A stretch of DNA of 48,848 nt. Source: Candidatus Dormiibacterota bacterium (lineage in GTDB: Bacteria > Chloroflexota > Dormibacteria > Aeolococcales > Aeolococcaceae). Position numbers and translations under genes: made by a program. The stretch spans positions 1-48,848 of the forward strand of contig DASXNK010000087.1 of the NCBI GenBank assembly GCA_036495095.1, given 5' to 3'. The notes under the pieces are model-generated. The model saw only the letters and a list, made by a program, of their open reading frames with translations, was not told the DNA's origin and did not search any database. This document shows positions 10,889 through 18,700 of the stretch, piece after piece; the first letter of the stretch is position 1; each line of letters begins with the position of its first letter.

Positions 10889-11686
10889 ATGGCAGACAGC
10901 GCTGCGGGAACGGTCATCGTCGCCGTGGGCGACGAGATCCTCGGCGGCTTCACCCTCGACACCAACTCCCACTGGCTGACCGGACAGCTGCGCGAGGCGG
11001 GCTATCCCTGCAGCCGCATCGTGGTGGTGCCGGACCGCCTGCCGGCGATCGTCGAGGCGGTGCGCGCCGCCGTCGACGACCCCGCGGTGGCCCGGGTGCT
11101 GGTCTGCGGCGGGCTCGGCCCCACCCCCGACGACCGCACCCTCGAGGCCCTCGCCGCCGCCCTCGACCAGCCCCTGGAGGTGCATCCCGACGCCGAGGCG
11201 CACGTCCAGCGCGTGGTCGACCGGATCCACGCCGCCGGCTGGATCGAGAGCAACCGGATGACCGAGCCCAACCGGAGGATGACGGTGGTGCCCCGGGGCG
11301 CCACCGTGCTCGCCAATCGCAGCGGCATGGCGCCGGGGCTCGCCTACCCGCTCCCCGCCGGAGACGGCACGGAGCGCTGGCTGCTGGCGCTGCCGGGGGT
11401 GCCCCGGGAGCTGAAGCGGATCTTCTCCGAGGAGATGCTGCCGGTGTTCTTCGTGGGCGGCTCGGCGCCGATCGTCGTGGAGCTCCGCTACCGGCACGCC
11501 ATCGAGGCGGAGTTCTTCGAGCCCATGCGCCGGCTGGAGAGCGAGTTCCCCGACGTCCTGGTGGGCTCGTATCCGCAGACCGAGACCCGGGAGCTGGTGA
11601 TCCGGGTGCGCGGCGCCGACGCCGGGCGGGTGGAGGCGGCGCTGGGCCGGATGCGGGAGCTGCGGCCGCCCTCGCCGGATCCCTAG
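10889..11686 (+). CDS. CinA N-terminal-domain (MoCF-biosynthesis fold) protein
   Basis: A 265-residue protein of the COG1058 family, the N-terminal half of CinA, associated with ADP-ribose/nucleotide pyrophosphatase activity. Visible motifs: [20 protein letters not shown] at the start, [16 protein letters not shown] near residue 75, and [13 protein letters not shown]. The C-terminal nicotinamide-nucleotide amidase domain of full CinA is missing, so it is a stand-alone domain. ATG at 10889 is chosen over the upstream frame because TACCGT (10875-10880) lies 8 nt before it, fitting a leaderless start. It is divergent from hppA and convergent with the cold-shock gene. Confidence 0.88.
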   Translation: MADSAAGTVIVAVGDEILGGFTLDTNSHWLTGQLREAGYPCSRIVVVPDRLPAIVEAVRAAVDDPAVARVLVCGGLGPTPDDRTLEALAAALDQPLEVHPDAEAHVQRVVDRIHAAGWIESNRMTEPNRRMTVVPRGATVLANRSGMAPGLAYPLPAGDGTERWLLALPGVPRELKRIFSEEMLPVFFVGGSAPIVVELRYRHAIEAEFFEPMRRLESEFPDVLVGSYPQTETRELVIRVRGADAGRVEAALGRMRELRPPSPDP

Positions 11687-11713
11687 CGAGACGGCGCGGC
11701 GGGAGCCGGAGCC

Positions 11714-11741
11714 GGAGCCGGGGGTGTCCCGGCCCGGCTCC
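11714..11741. terminator. Hairpin between convergent genes, possible bidirectional terminator
   Basis: GGAGCCGGG (11714-11722) and CCCGGCTCC (11733-11741) form a 9-bp GC stem with a 10-nt loop between the CinA-like and cold-shock genes. There is no T-tract, so intrinsic termination is only plausible. Confidence 0.45.
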
Positions 11742-11751
11742 GCGCTGGCGC

Positions 11752-11961
11752 TCAGGCCGTCTCGGTCTGCTTCATGTTGCGGGCGCGCGGACCCTTGGGG
11801 CTGTTGACCACGTCGAACGTCACCGCCTGTCCCTCCTCGAGGGCGTCGAAGTCGACGGTGCTGAGCTCGGTCCGATGGAAGAAGACCTCGTTGCCGTCAT
11901 CGGCGCGGACGAAGCCGAACCCGCGGTCGTGGATGATCTTCTTGATGCGGCCTTCGGGCAC
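11752..11961 (-). CDS. Cold-shock domain protein (CspA family)
   Basis: A 69-residue single cold-shock domain, an RNA chaperone that binds single-stranded nucleic acid. RNP-1 is RGFGFV and RNP-2 is VFFH; EGRIKKIIHDRG forms the first strand. The open frame extends to 12021, but GTG at 11961 is preferred because GGAGG lies 9 nt before it and the protein then has standard length. The C-terminus is NSPKGPRARNMKQTETA. A long leader with a strong hairpin appears to precede it. Confidence 0.93.
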   Translation of the reverse strand: MPEGRIKKIIHDRGFGFVRADDGNEVFFHRTELSTVDFDALEEGQAVTFDVVNSPKGPRARNMKQTETA

Positions 11962-12088
11962 TGAGGCTGTCCTCCGGGACGTGCTGACCTCGGTCCGGTC
12001 CCCAGACGTGTTCCCGACCACGACGGGACGGCCTCGGTCAGCGGGAGACGCTGCGAGAACACACTGAGAGGTGGGCCGCTCGGCGCTC

Positions 12089-12108
12089 CCGGACCCTCCG
12101 GTCCGGGC
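12089..12108 (-). promoter_or_regulatory. Strong hairpin in the cold-shock gene leader
   Basis: CCCGGACC (12089-12096) and GGTCCGGG (12101-12108) form a perfect 8-bp stem with a 4-nt loop. It lies between the stop codon of the glycoside-hydrolase-like gene and the cold-shock start. A candidate -10, TATCCT, lies at 12138-12133, so the hairpin would sit within a leader of about 165 nt. It may be a leader structure or a terminator of the upstream gene. Confidence 0.4.
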
Positions 12109-12165
12109 CTGCGCAGTGCGGCGCCTCGACCGAGGATACCAGGGGAGGACCGATCCGGGGCTCGC

Positions 12166-13428
12166 TCACCTCGTCCCCCCGCCCTCCTCCAGCGCCCTCG
12201 CCGAGGCCCCCTCGCGCTCCCGCCGCCACTCCGAGAAGAGGTCGCGGGCGCTGTCCGGGAGGGCCCCGTAGTAGTCCTCCGGATCGAGCCGGCCGGGCCA
12301 CGGATCGGCCGCCGCCACCGCCGGCTCGCGGCGCGCGGTGGCCGCCCAGACCTCGCCGACCTGCTTGGCCTCGCCGCCGGCGCGGCGCAGCCCGTGACGC
12401 GCCAGCCAGGGGCGGCGGTCGTAGGGCGGCGCCTCGACGACCCGGCCGGTGAGGTCACACCAGGAGGTGGCCACCAGGCCGGCCACCCCCACCTCGCCGA
12501 GCCGCGCGAGCAGGTCCGCGGCGTGGCGCGCGGCGACGTCCTCGGGCACGGTGACGGTGTCCTCGACCGCCGGCTTCGGCGGCGGCCCGGGCTCGGGCTC
12601 CTCCTCCGCGGGCGGTGGCTCCCGGGGCTCGCCGGAGGCCACCCCGGTGGTGACCACCAGCGGCGGCGGGGTGCCCGCGGGCGCCGCCAGCCGCAGCGCC
12701 AGCTGGGCGAGGAACACGGTGGGGGCGGGGTCGAGGGGGTCGTCGGCGAGGCGCAGGTGCTGGGGGAGCACCAGCAGGCCGAGCTGGTCGAGGTGGGGGG
12801 CGAGCAGGTGCGGGCGCACCCCCCGGGCGATCAGCAGGTCGCCGGCGCCGAGGGTGAGCATGGAGCGGTCGCCGCGGGCGCGCACCCGCTCGGCCATCAG
12901 CTCGGCCCAGGCGGCGAGGTGGGTGACGCGCCGGGGGCGGACGGTGGTGGCGGGGTCGTGGCCGAGGTCCCAGGCGAGCACCGCGGGGTGGTTGGAGAAG
13001 GCGTCGAGCAGGGCCTCGAGCCAGGCCACCCCCGCCTCCTGCATCAGCGGGTCGGCATAGGGGTCGCGGGGACCGCCGGGCTCGACGCTGCCCTCGCAGA
13101 CCACCCGCACGCCGGTGCGCGGCCGCTTGCGGTCGACCATGTAGCGGGGCAGCATCACGCAGTCGCCGAACGTCTGGATGAAGAGCACCGGCACCACCCC
13201 GAGGGAGAGGCCGCGGGCGGTCTCCAGCAGGTCGCCGAGCTCGCCGATGCGGCGCCGGCTCACCCCGCGATGCGAGGGCATGAAGGCGTCCCAGGGGAGG
13301 TGGACGCGCACCGCGGGGAGGCCCTGCGCCCGGGCCGCGGCGAGGTCCGCGGCCACCCGCACCGCCGGGAACGCCTGCCAGAGGTAGGGACCGGTGGAGG
13401 CCGGCCAGTAGGTGACGCCGCAGAGCAG
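12166..13428 (-). CDS. Glycoside-hydrolase-like TIM-barrel protein, start uncertain
   Basis: About 420 residues. LLCGVTYWPASTGPYLWQ opens the barrel, AARAQGLPAVRVHLPWDAFMP resembles the second strand of GH5-type folds, and HPAVLAWDLGHDP aligns with the place where such enzymes have the acid/base Glu of an NEP motif; here it is HDP. The C-terminal part has VAGLVATSWCDLTG. A Pro/Glu-rich insert precedes AVEDTVTVPED. No ATG, GTG or TTG exists in frame between the enoyl-CoA hydratase stop and residue 68 of the open frame; CTG at 13428 or ACG at 13446 are the only plausible nearby starts. It follows the hydratase gene by about 20 nt, so it is probably in the acyl-CoA operon. Enzymatic activity is doubtful. 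Confidence 0.65.
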   Translation of the reverse strand: MLCGVTYWPASTGPYLWQAFPAVRVAADLAAARAQGLPAVRVHLPWDAFMPSHRGVSRRRIGELGDLLETARGLSLGVVPVLFIQTFGDCVMLPRYMVDRKRPRTGVRVVCEGSVEPGGPRDPYADPLMQEAGVAWLEALLDAFSNHPAVLAWDLGHDPATTVRPRRVTHLAAWAELMAERVRARGDRSMLTLGAGDLLIARGVRPHLLAPHLDQLGLLVLPQHLRLADDPLDPAPTVFLAQLALRLAAPAGTPPPLVVTTGVASGEPREPPPAEEEPEPGPPPKPAVEDTVTVPEDVAARHAADLLARLGEVGVAGLVATSWCDLTGRVVEAPPYDRRPWLARHGLRRAGGEAKQVGEVWAATARREPAVAAADPWPGRLDPEDYYGALPDSARDLFSEWRREREGASARALEEGGGTR

Positions 13429-13447
13429 GGGGTCGCCGGCGGCCGTG

Positions 13448-14245
13448 CTACTCCCCCCGGAACTCGGCCGGCCGCTTGCCGAGGAACGCCTGGAGGCCCT
13501 CGGCGGCGTCGGCGGTCTGGAGGACCTCGAGGAAGCCGCGCATCTCGGCGCGCAGCCCCTCGTCGACGGGGCGGTCGAGGCCCTCGAGCACCGCGCGCTT
13601 GGCCAGCCCGAGCGCACGCGTCGCCATCCCGGCGAGGGAGCGCGCCTTCTCCATCACCGCCGCCTCGAAGCCCTCCGGGGGCAGGGCGGCATCGACCAGG
13701 CCGATCGCCAGCGCCTCGGGGGCGCGCAGCCGGCTGGCCTCCATGATCATGTGCAGCCCGCGGGCGCGTCCCACCAGGCGGGGCAGCCGCTGGGTCCCCC
13801 CGGCCCCGGGGATGATCCCCAGCGAGGTCTCGGTCAGCCCGATGGTGCTGCGTCCGTCATCGACCATGAGGCGGTAGTCGCAGCAGAGCGCCAGCTCGCA
13901 GCCGCCGCCGAGGGCGTGGCCGCCGATCGCCGCGATCACCGGCTTGGCGACCCGCTCGGGGATGCTGAAGCGCTCGAGGAAGGAGGGGCCGTCGCCGTCG
14001 ATCCCCATGCCGCCGCCGGCCATCATCCCGATGTCCGCTCCCGCCATGAAGAAGCGCTCGATGGCGCTGGCGATCACGATGCATCGGACCGACGGGTCCT
14101 CGCCCAGCGCCTCGATCGCGCCGGCGATGGCGTCGATCAGTCCGGGCGAGATCGCGTTCGCCTTGGGCCGGTTCATGCGGACCACGGCGACGGCGCCGTC
14201 GCGCTCGACCGCGACCATCGGCGGGGCGTCCGGGGAGCCGCTCAT
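13448..14245 (-). CDS. Enoyl-CoA hydratase/isomerase (crotonase family)
   Basis: A 265-residue crotonase that hydrates 2-enoyl-CoA to 3-hydroxyacyl-CoA. The oxyanion segment is FMAGADIGMM, followed by GGHALGGGCELALCCDYRL, carrying the first catalytic Glu, and ETSLGIIPGAGGTQRLPRL with the second Glu. Both acidic residues are present, so hydratase activity is likely. The ATG overlaps the SDR stop in a TGATG junction, which indicates translational coupling. It lies in the middle of the leftward acyl-CoA operon. Confidence 0.93.
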   Translation of the reverse strand: MSGSPDAPPMVAVERDGAVAVVRMNRPKANAISPGLIDAIAGAIEALGEDPSVRCIVIASAIERFFMAGADIGMMAGGGMGIDGDGPSFLERFSIPERVAKPVIAAIGGHALGGGCELALCCDYRLMVDDGRSTIGLTETSLGIIPGAGGTQRLPRLVGRARGLHMIMEASRLRAPEALAIGLVDAALPPEGFEAAVMEKARSLAGMATRALGLAKRAVLEGLDRPVDEGLRAEMRGFLEVLQTADAAEGLQAFLGKRPAEFRGE

Positions 14246-15078
14246 CAGAAGGTGAAGAGGTCGATGCCGCCGGCGACGTGGAGCACCTGGCCGGTGACGT
14301 AGCGGGCCTCGGGCGAGCAGAGGAACACGATCGCGTGGGCGACGTCCTCGGGCTCGCCGGGCGCCCGCATCGCGGTGCGCAGCACCATCCGGTCGTTCAT
14401 CTTGGGATTGCCCATCTTGAAGGCCTCGGTGGCGATGATCCCCGGCGCCACCACGTTGGCGGTGATGCCGTAGCGGGCGCCCTCGAGAGCGGTGGTGCGG
14501 GCCAGGCCGACCATCGCCGACTTGGTGGCGGCGTACGACGCCTGGCCGAAGCCACCGAGGCTGCCCGCCACCGAGGACATGTAGACGATCCGGCCGCCGC
14601 CCGCCTGGCGCATGTGGGTGAAGGCCGCCTTGGTGCAGTTGTAGGCGCCGGTGAGGTTGACGCTGACGTCGCGGTCCCAGAGCTCGTCGGACTGGGCCTC
14701 GATCTGGGCGACGTGGTCGAGGGTGGCGGCGTTGTTGACCAGGATGTCCAGCGAGCCGAACTCGGCGACCACCTGCTCGAAGACGGTGCGCACCTGCTCG
14801 CGGTCGGTGACGTCCATCTTGATCGCCGCCGAGCGCCGCCCCATGGCGCGGATCTCCTCGCTGGTGCGCTCCGCGTAGACGACGTTCTGCGAGGTGAACA
14901 GCTGGGCGAGCGCCGACTGCGCCCGCTCCGCCGACCGCTGGATGTCGGGGTCGCTCTCGATGAGGATGTCGGTGACGACGACGTCCGCGCCCGCCCTCGC
15001 CAGCGCCAGGCAGTCGGCACGGCCAAGCCCGCGCGAGCCGCCGGTGACCAACGCGACCTTGCCCGTGAGCTCGAACAT
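14245..15078 (-). CDS. Short-chain dehydrogenase/reductase with an enlarged cofactor-side loop
   Basis: A 277-residue SDR. The dinucleotide motif is TGGSRGLG, followed by NNAA, the catalytic Ser in MSSVAGS, and Tyr/Lys in YAATK. The strand end VVTDI has Asp, which favours NAD over NADP. Between this Asp and the next strand (AAIKMDV) lies a long helical insertion of roughly 30 extra residues, including SAERAQSALAQLF. In this operon it could act as a 3-hydroxyacyl-CoA dehydrogenase, by inference from its hydratase neighbours. It is coupled to the enoyl-CoA hydratase by overlapping stop and start codons and follows the acyl-CoA dehydrogenase by 41 nt. Confidence 0.9.
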   Translation of the reverse strand: MFELTGKVALVTGGSRGLGRADCLALARAGADVVVTDILIESDPDIQRSAERAQSALAQLFTSQNVVYAERTSEEIRAMGRRSAAIKMDVTDREQVRTVFEQVVAEFGSLDILVNNAATLDHVAQIEAQSDELWDRDVSVNLTGAYNCTKAAFTHMRQAGGGRIVYMSSVAGSLGGFGQASYAATKSAMVGLARTTALEGARYGITANVVAPGIIATEAFKMGNPKMNDRMVLRTAMRAPGEPEDVAHAIVFLCSPEARYVTGQVLHVAGGIDLFTF

Positions 15079-15119
15079 GAGGCCCTCCCTCCGCCGGTGA
15101 TGAACCGCCGCAATTATGG

Positions 15120-16334
15120 TCAGCTGGCCGCTGCCAGCCTCGACCTCCCCGCGGCACGGCGCTCGCCGAGGACGTAGCGGCTGATCACCAGGCGCTGGAT
15201 CTCGGCGGTGCCCTCCCAGATCTGGTAGATCTTGGCGTCGCGCATGAACCGCTCGACCGGGTACTCCTTGATGTACCCGTAGCCGCCGAGGATCTGGACG
15301 GCGTCGACGGTGACCCGCATCGCCATGTCGCCGGCGAAGAGCTTGGCCATCGAGCCCTCGCCGCGGCCCATGGGGATCCCGTTCTCAGCCATCCAGCCGG
15401 CGCGCCAGGCGAGCAGCCGGGCGGCGTCGATCTCGGTGGCCATGTCGGCGAGCTTGAAGGCGATCGCCTCGTGCCTGGCGATCGGCTTGCCGAACTGCTC
15501 GCGCTCCAGCGAGTAGTCGCGGGCGAACTCGAAGGCGGCGCGGGCGATGCCGATGGCGCCGATGGCGACCGCCGGCCGGGTGGCCTCGAGCATCAGCATC
15601 GCGCCGATCGCCCCCGGCCCGGTGGCCTTGCCGTCCCTGTCGAAGCCCAGCCGGGCATCGTCGGGGACGAAGCAGTCCTCGAAGATGACCTGGGCGGTGT
15701 GGGAGGCGCGGACCCCGAGCTTGCGCTCCTTGCGGCCCTGGCGCATCCCGGGGTTGTCCTTCTCGATGACGAAGCCGGTGATACCCGCCGGGCCGGCGCT
15801 GCGGTCGGTGGTGGCGAATGCGACCTGGAGGTCGGCGATGCCGCCGTTGGTGCAGAACTGCTTGGTGCCGTTGAGCAGGTAGCCGCCGTCGACCCGGGTG
15901 GCGGTGGTGCGCAGCGCCAGCGAGTCCGAGCCCGAGTCCGGCTCGGTCAGGCCCATCGCCGCGATCCTCAGGGTCTTGGGGTCGCAGAGCTGGGAGATGT
16001 AGCGCTCCTTCTGCTCCTCGGTCCCCATGGCGATGATCCCGGCGCCGGCGAGGCCGCTGGCGAGGATCGAGATCGCCATCCCGGCGTCGCCGAAGGTGAG
16101 CTCCTCGGCGAGGATCAGCTCGGTGATCCGGTCGAGGCCTCCGCCGCCGTACTGGGTGGGGAACATCGCCGCCGGGCCGATGCCGATCTCGTGGGCCTTG
16201 CGCATGACCTCCCAGGGGGTCTCCTCGTGCTCGTCGTAGTGATCGGCGACGGGCCGCATCTCCTTGACGGCGAACTCGCGCACCAGGGCGCGGACCTCCT
16301 CCTGCTCGGAGGTGAGGCTGAAGTCGAGTGCCAT
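15120..16334 (-). CDS. Acyl-CoA dehydrogenase
   Basis: A 404-residue flavoenzyme that introduces the 2,3-double bond into acyl-CoA and passes electrons to ETF. It has the helical N-terminus with FSLTSEQEEVRALVREFA, the middle beta-domain signature MGLTEPDSGSDS, and the C-terminal helices with EREQFGKPIARHEAI and ILGGYGYIKEYPVERFMRDAK. The catalytic Glu lies in IYQIWEGTAEIQR, in the short/medium or branched-chain position. EtfAB is encoded about 7 kb away in this window. The gene starts 6 nt after the MaoC/HadB-like stop. Confidence 0.95.
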   Translation of the reverse strand: MALDFSLTSEQEEVRALVREFAVKEMRPVADHYDEHEETPWEVMRKAHEIGIGPAAMFPTQYGGGGLDRITELILAEELTFGDAGMAISILASGLAGAGIIAMGTEEQKERYISQLCDPKTLRIAAMGLTEPDSGSDSLALRTTATRVDGGYLLNGTKQFCTNGGIADLQVAFATTDRSAGPAGITGFVIEKDNPGMRQGRKERKLGVRASHTAQVIFEDCFVPDDARLGFDRDGKATGPGAIGAMLMLEATRPAVAIGAIGIARAAFEFARDYSLEREQFGKPIARHEAIAFKLADMATEIDAARLLAWRAGWMAENGIPMGRGEGSMAKLFAGDMAMRVTVDAVQILGGYGYIKEYPVERFMRDAKIYQIWEGTAEIQRLVISRYVLGERRAAGRSRLAAAS

Positions 16335-16340
16335 GGTGTC

Positions 16341-16778
16341 TCAGGACCTCGGTGGACCGAGCCGGATCTCGGCCCGCCCGTTGGTGAGCACGCGCTCGCC
16401 GCGGTCGGAGACGGCCTCGAGCGAGAGCACGGCGGTGCCGGCCTCCTCGTCCACCTCGACCACGGCGCCGGTGCAGGTGATGGTGTCGCCGGGAAGAAGG
16501 GGCTTGCTGAACCGGCAGCCGATCGCGGCGACGCGATCGCTGCCACCCGCCCAGCGGGCGACGGCGTCGGTGAGGATGCCGAGGTCGAGCATGCCGTGGG
16601 CGATGGTGCCGGGCAGGCCCACCATCCGCGCGAACTCCTCGTTCACGTGGATGGGGTTGTGGTCGCCCGACGCCTCCGCGTACGCGTTGATCTGGTCCTG
16701 GGTCACCCGGCGGCTGAGCGGGGTCATCAGGTCGCCGACCTCCACGGTGAGCACGGGGCCTTCGCTCTCTGCGCTCAC
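16341..16778 (-). CDS. MaoC-like (R)-specific dehydratase, HadB-like subunit
   Basis: A 145-residue hotdog-fold protein. The hydratase-2 motif YAEASGDHNPIHVNEEFA carries the catalytic Asp and His, followed by GLPGTIAHGM. By family it acts on 3-hydroxyacyl or 2-enoyl thioesters, usually as a heterodimer with a second hotdog subunit that lacks the catalytic residues. That partner is the gene directly upstream, which overlaps it by 4 bp (ATGA). The paired arrangement resembles mycobacterial HadAB. Confidence 0.88.
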   Translation of the reverse strand: MSAESEGPVLTVEVGDLMTPLSRRVTQDQINAYAEASGDHNPIHVNEEFARMVGLPGTIAHGMLDLGILTDAVARWAGGSDRVAAIGCRFSKPLLPGDTITCTGAVVEVDEEAGTAVLSLEAVSDRGERVLTNGRAEIRLGPPRS

Positions 16779-17185
16779 GACGGCGCCCCCCGCATGATCA
16801 GCAGGGCGCGGCCGCTGCAGACGGTGTGCCCGTCGCGGGCGGCCTCGAGCTCGACGTCGATGAAGGTCATGCCCCGCTTCTCCTGCACCGAGGCGATCCG
16901 CGCCTGGCTGTCGACCACGTCGCCCGGCCGCACCGGCTCGTGGAAGCTGAACCGCTGCTCGCCGTGGATCAGCCCGGCGAGGTCGAGGCCCAGCTCGGGG
17001 TCGCCGAAGACCTGTCCGAGGGTGGGGAACAGGCAGTAGACGGCGGCGAAGGTGGGCGGTACCGCGTCGGGCTCGACGACGGCGCCGTCGCCGGCGATGG
17101 CCTCGGCGAAGGCGCGGGCGCGCTCCGCCTCCACCACCTGGCCGGGTGCCCGGTACACGCGGCCGGCATGGCTGGGATCAGGCAT
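16775..17185 (-). CDS. MaoC/FAS1-like dehydratase partner subunit, HadA-like
   Basis: A 136-residue hotdog protein from ATG at 17185; an upstream extension is possible but lacks support. It has VPPTFAAVYCLFP, where catalytic subunits would carry the Asp/His pair, and then LIHGEQRFSFHEPVRPGDVV, typical of N-terminal MaoC domains of HadA type. It is the first gene of the leftward acyl-CoA operon, about 89 nt downstream of the perfect palindrome and the candidate -10. Heterodimer with the next product is inferred. Confidence 0.82.
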   Translation of the reverse strand: MPDPSHAGRVYRAPGQVVEAERARAFAEAIAGDGAVVEPDAVPPTFAAVYCLFPTLGQVFGDPELGLDLAGLIHGEQRFSFHEPVRPGDVVDSQARIASVQEKRGMTFIDVELEAARDGHTVCSGRALLIMRGAPS

Positions 17186-17273
17186 CACACACCTCGCTGC
17201 CGGGAACTCTGGCGCCGGCACCCGCGAGGATGCCACGTCCGGTCGTCTCCCCCACCTCGTCTGCCACCTCGAA

Positions 17274-17293
17274 GATTGACACGGGTGTCAATC
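17274..17293. promoter_or_regulatory. Perfect 20-bp palindrome, candidate operator of the acyl-CoA operon
   Basis: GATTGACAC and GTGTCAATC are exact inverted repeats around a central GG. On the minus strand a -10-like TAGGAT (17296-17291) overlaps its edge, so a bound repressor would block the hadA-like promoter. An extra half-site GTGTCAA lies at 17328-17334, 43 bp away. TetR-family regulators of fatty-acid genes often use this sort of site, but no such regulator gene is in the window. Confidence 0.65.
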
Positions 17294-17330
17294 CTATCAC
17301 CGGCCGATGTAACGCGGCGCGGCATTCGTG

Positions 17331-17936
17331 TCAACGGATGGCGCCGCCGCCCACCTCCTCGGGGCGGTTCCAGTTGGCGAAGCAGCGGCCCTCGGGGTCG
17401 ACCGCGCGCCAGGCCGCCTCCTCGACGATCCCCAGACCGGGGCCGGCCAGCGCGGTCCGCAGCGCCCGCTCGCCCCGGGCCAGCGCCACCCCGAGCGGCA
17501 GCCCCGCCGCCTGCCTGAGCGCAAGCGGCAGCGGCTCCACCCCGTGACGCCCCGCACAGCAGGCGGCGAGCAACCGGGGGTCTCCGGCGAGCCGGTCGAG
17601 GAGCAGCTCGACCACGGCGGGGACCAGCGTGGGCATGTCGCAGGCCACCACCACCGCCAGCGGGGTGCGGACCGCCGCCAGCCCGGCGACCACCCCGCCG
17701 AGGGGCCCGGCACCGGAGACGGTGTCCGTCACCACCCGGCCGGTCAGCCCGGGCACCGGGTGGCCGGCCACCACCACCTCCTCGACGAGGTCGCGCAGCG
17801 CCTCCACCGGACGCATCCCCAGCGGCCGGCCGTCCACCACCATGCTCGCCTTGTCCCGGCCCATCCGCCGGCTGCCGCCGCCGGTGAGCAGCAGCAGCGT
17901 CACCGCCGGCGGCGCCGCGGCGCCGGGCGCGCTCAC
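17331..17936 (-). CDS. mobA: Molybdenum cofactor guanylyltransferase (MobA-like)
   Basis: A 201-residue nucleotidyltransferase that attaches GMP to molybdopterin to make MGD. The signature LTGGGSRRMGRDKASM lies at residues 17-32, followed by GPLGGVVAGL and the metal-binding VVACDMPTL; the C-terminus has FANWNRPEE, like the NINTPED of MobA. It overlaps the upstream deacetylase gene by 4 bp (ATGA), so the two are co-transcribed. No molybdoenzyme is visible in the window. A MobA-related cytidylyl or other nucleotidyltransferase is possible but less likely. Confidence 0.85.
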   Translation of the reverse strand: MSAPGAAAPPAVTLLLLTGGGSRRMGRDKASMVVDGRPLGMRPVEALRDLVEEVVVAGHPVPGLTGRVVTDTVSGAGPLGGVVAGLAAVRTPLAVVVACDMPTLVPAVVELLLDRLAGDPRLLAACCAGRHGVEPLPLALRQAAGLPLGVALARGERALRTALAGPGLGIVEEAAWRAVDPEGRCFANWNRPEEVGGGAIR

Positions 17937-18640
17937 CCCAGGATGATGTGGTGGAAGGCCTCGGCCGCGGCCAGGCCATGGGGCGCGCCCACGTCGGCGG
18001 CGCGGCGCGGGACCAGCTCGCGGAGGCGGTCCTCGGTGATCTGGCTGCGGTGCTGGCGGAGCGCGTCGAGCTTCCGCTCGAGGGTGCCGGAGATGTCCAC
18101 CAGGCAGGTGGGCTCGATCGGGCCGGAGAGGAAGACCTGGGTGACCTTGTGCGGCGCCAGCCCCTCCTCCACCAGCTCGGGGAACACCAGCGGGTCGCGC
18201 GCCGAGGGGTAGACGGCGTCGAGGGTGACCTCCCCGGCGGCGCGGTGGTCGGGGTGGTTGATGTACCCCGGGCCGAAGCGGCGGGTGGGGTCGGAGGTGA
18301 GCACCGCCTCCGGCCGCACCCTCCGGATCACCCGCACGATGTCGCGGCGCAACTCCAGGCTGACCTGGAGGACGCCGTCGGGATGGCCGAGGAAGACGAC
18401 CTCCTCGACCCCCAGGACCGCCGCGGCGGCGCGCTGCTCGGCGATCCGCTCCTCGGCCACCGCGCGGGGGTCACGGCCGGGGTCGGAGGTGCCCTTGTCG
18501 CCGTCGGTGCAGACGCAGTAGGCCACCCGGGTGCCGGCGCTCGTCCAGCGTGCCACGGTGCCGCCGGCGGAGAACTCGGCGTCGTCGGGGTGCGCCATCA
18601 CCACCAGCAGGGACGCGGGCGCCGGGGGATCGATGACCAC
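17933..18640 (-). CDS. PIG-L/LmbE family deacetylase
   Basis: A 235-residue zinc-dependent N-acetyl-sugar deacetylase fold. The metal motif is VVMAHPDDAEFSAGG (AHPDD), with NHPDHRAAG near residue 128 and HRSQI in the C-terminal half. The product may deacetylate a GlcNAc-type conjugate, but the substrate is unknown. GTG at 18640 has TACACT 8 nt upstream on the minus strand, a leaderless pattern. It is coupled to mobA, whose relation to a deacetylase is not obvious. Confidence 0.88.
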   Translation of the reverse strand: MVIDPPAPASLLVVMAHPDDAEFSAGGTVARWTSAGTRVAYCVCTDGDKGTSDPGRDPRAVAEERIAEQRAAAAVLGVEEVVFLGHPDGVLQVSLELRRDIVRVIRRVRPEAVLTSDPTRRFGPGYINHPDHRAAGEVTLDAVYPSARDPLVFPELVEEGLAPHKVTQVFLSGPIEPTCLVDISGTLERKLDALRQHRSQITEDRLRELVPRRAADVGAPHGLAAAEAFHHIILG

Positions 18641-18700
18641 GACCGAGGAGTGTAGATGCGCCCGGCTCCGCGACGGCCTCGCCGGCCGACGGCGCCCCGG

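Noticed and set aside
12058-12080. CTGAGA in the cold-shock leader, recalling a thiamine-pyrophosphate riboswitch
   Set aside because: The other conserved TPP elements, such as the ACCTGAT region, are missing.
13428-13617. ATG at 13617 as start of the glycoside-hydrolase-like protein
   Set aside because: It would overlap the enoyl-CoA hydratase gene by about 170 bp and the added residues are Arg/Ser/Pro-rich shadow sequence.
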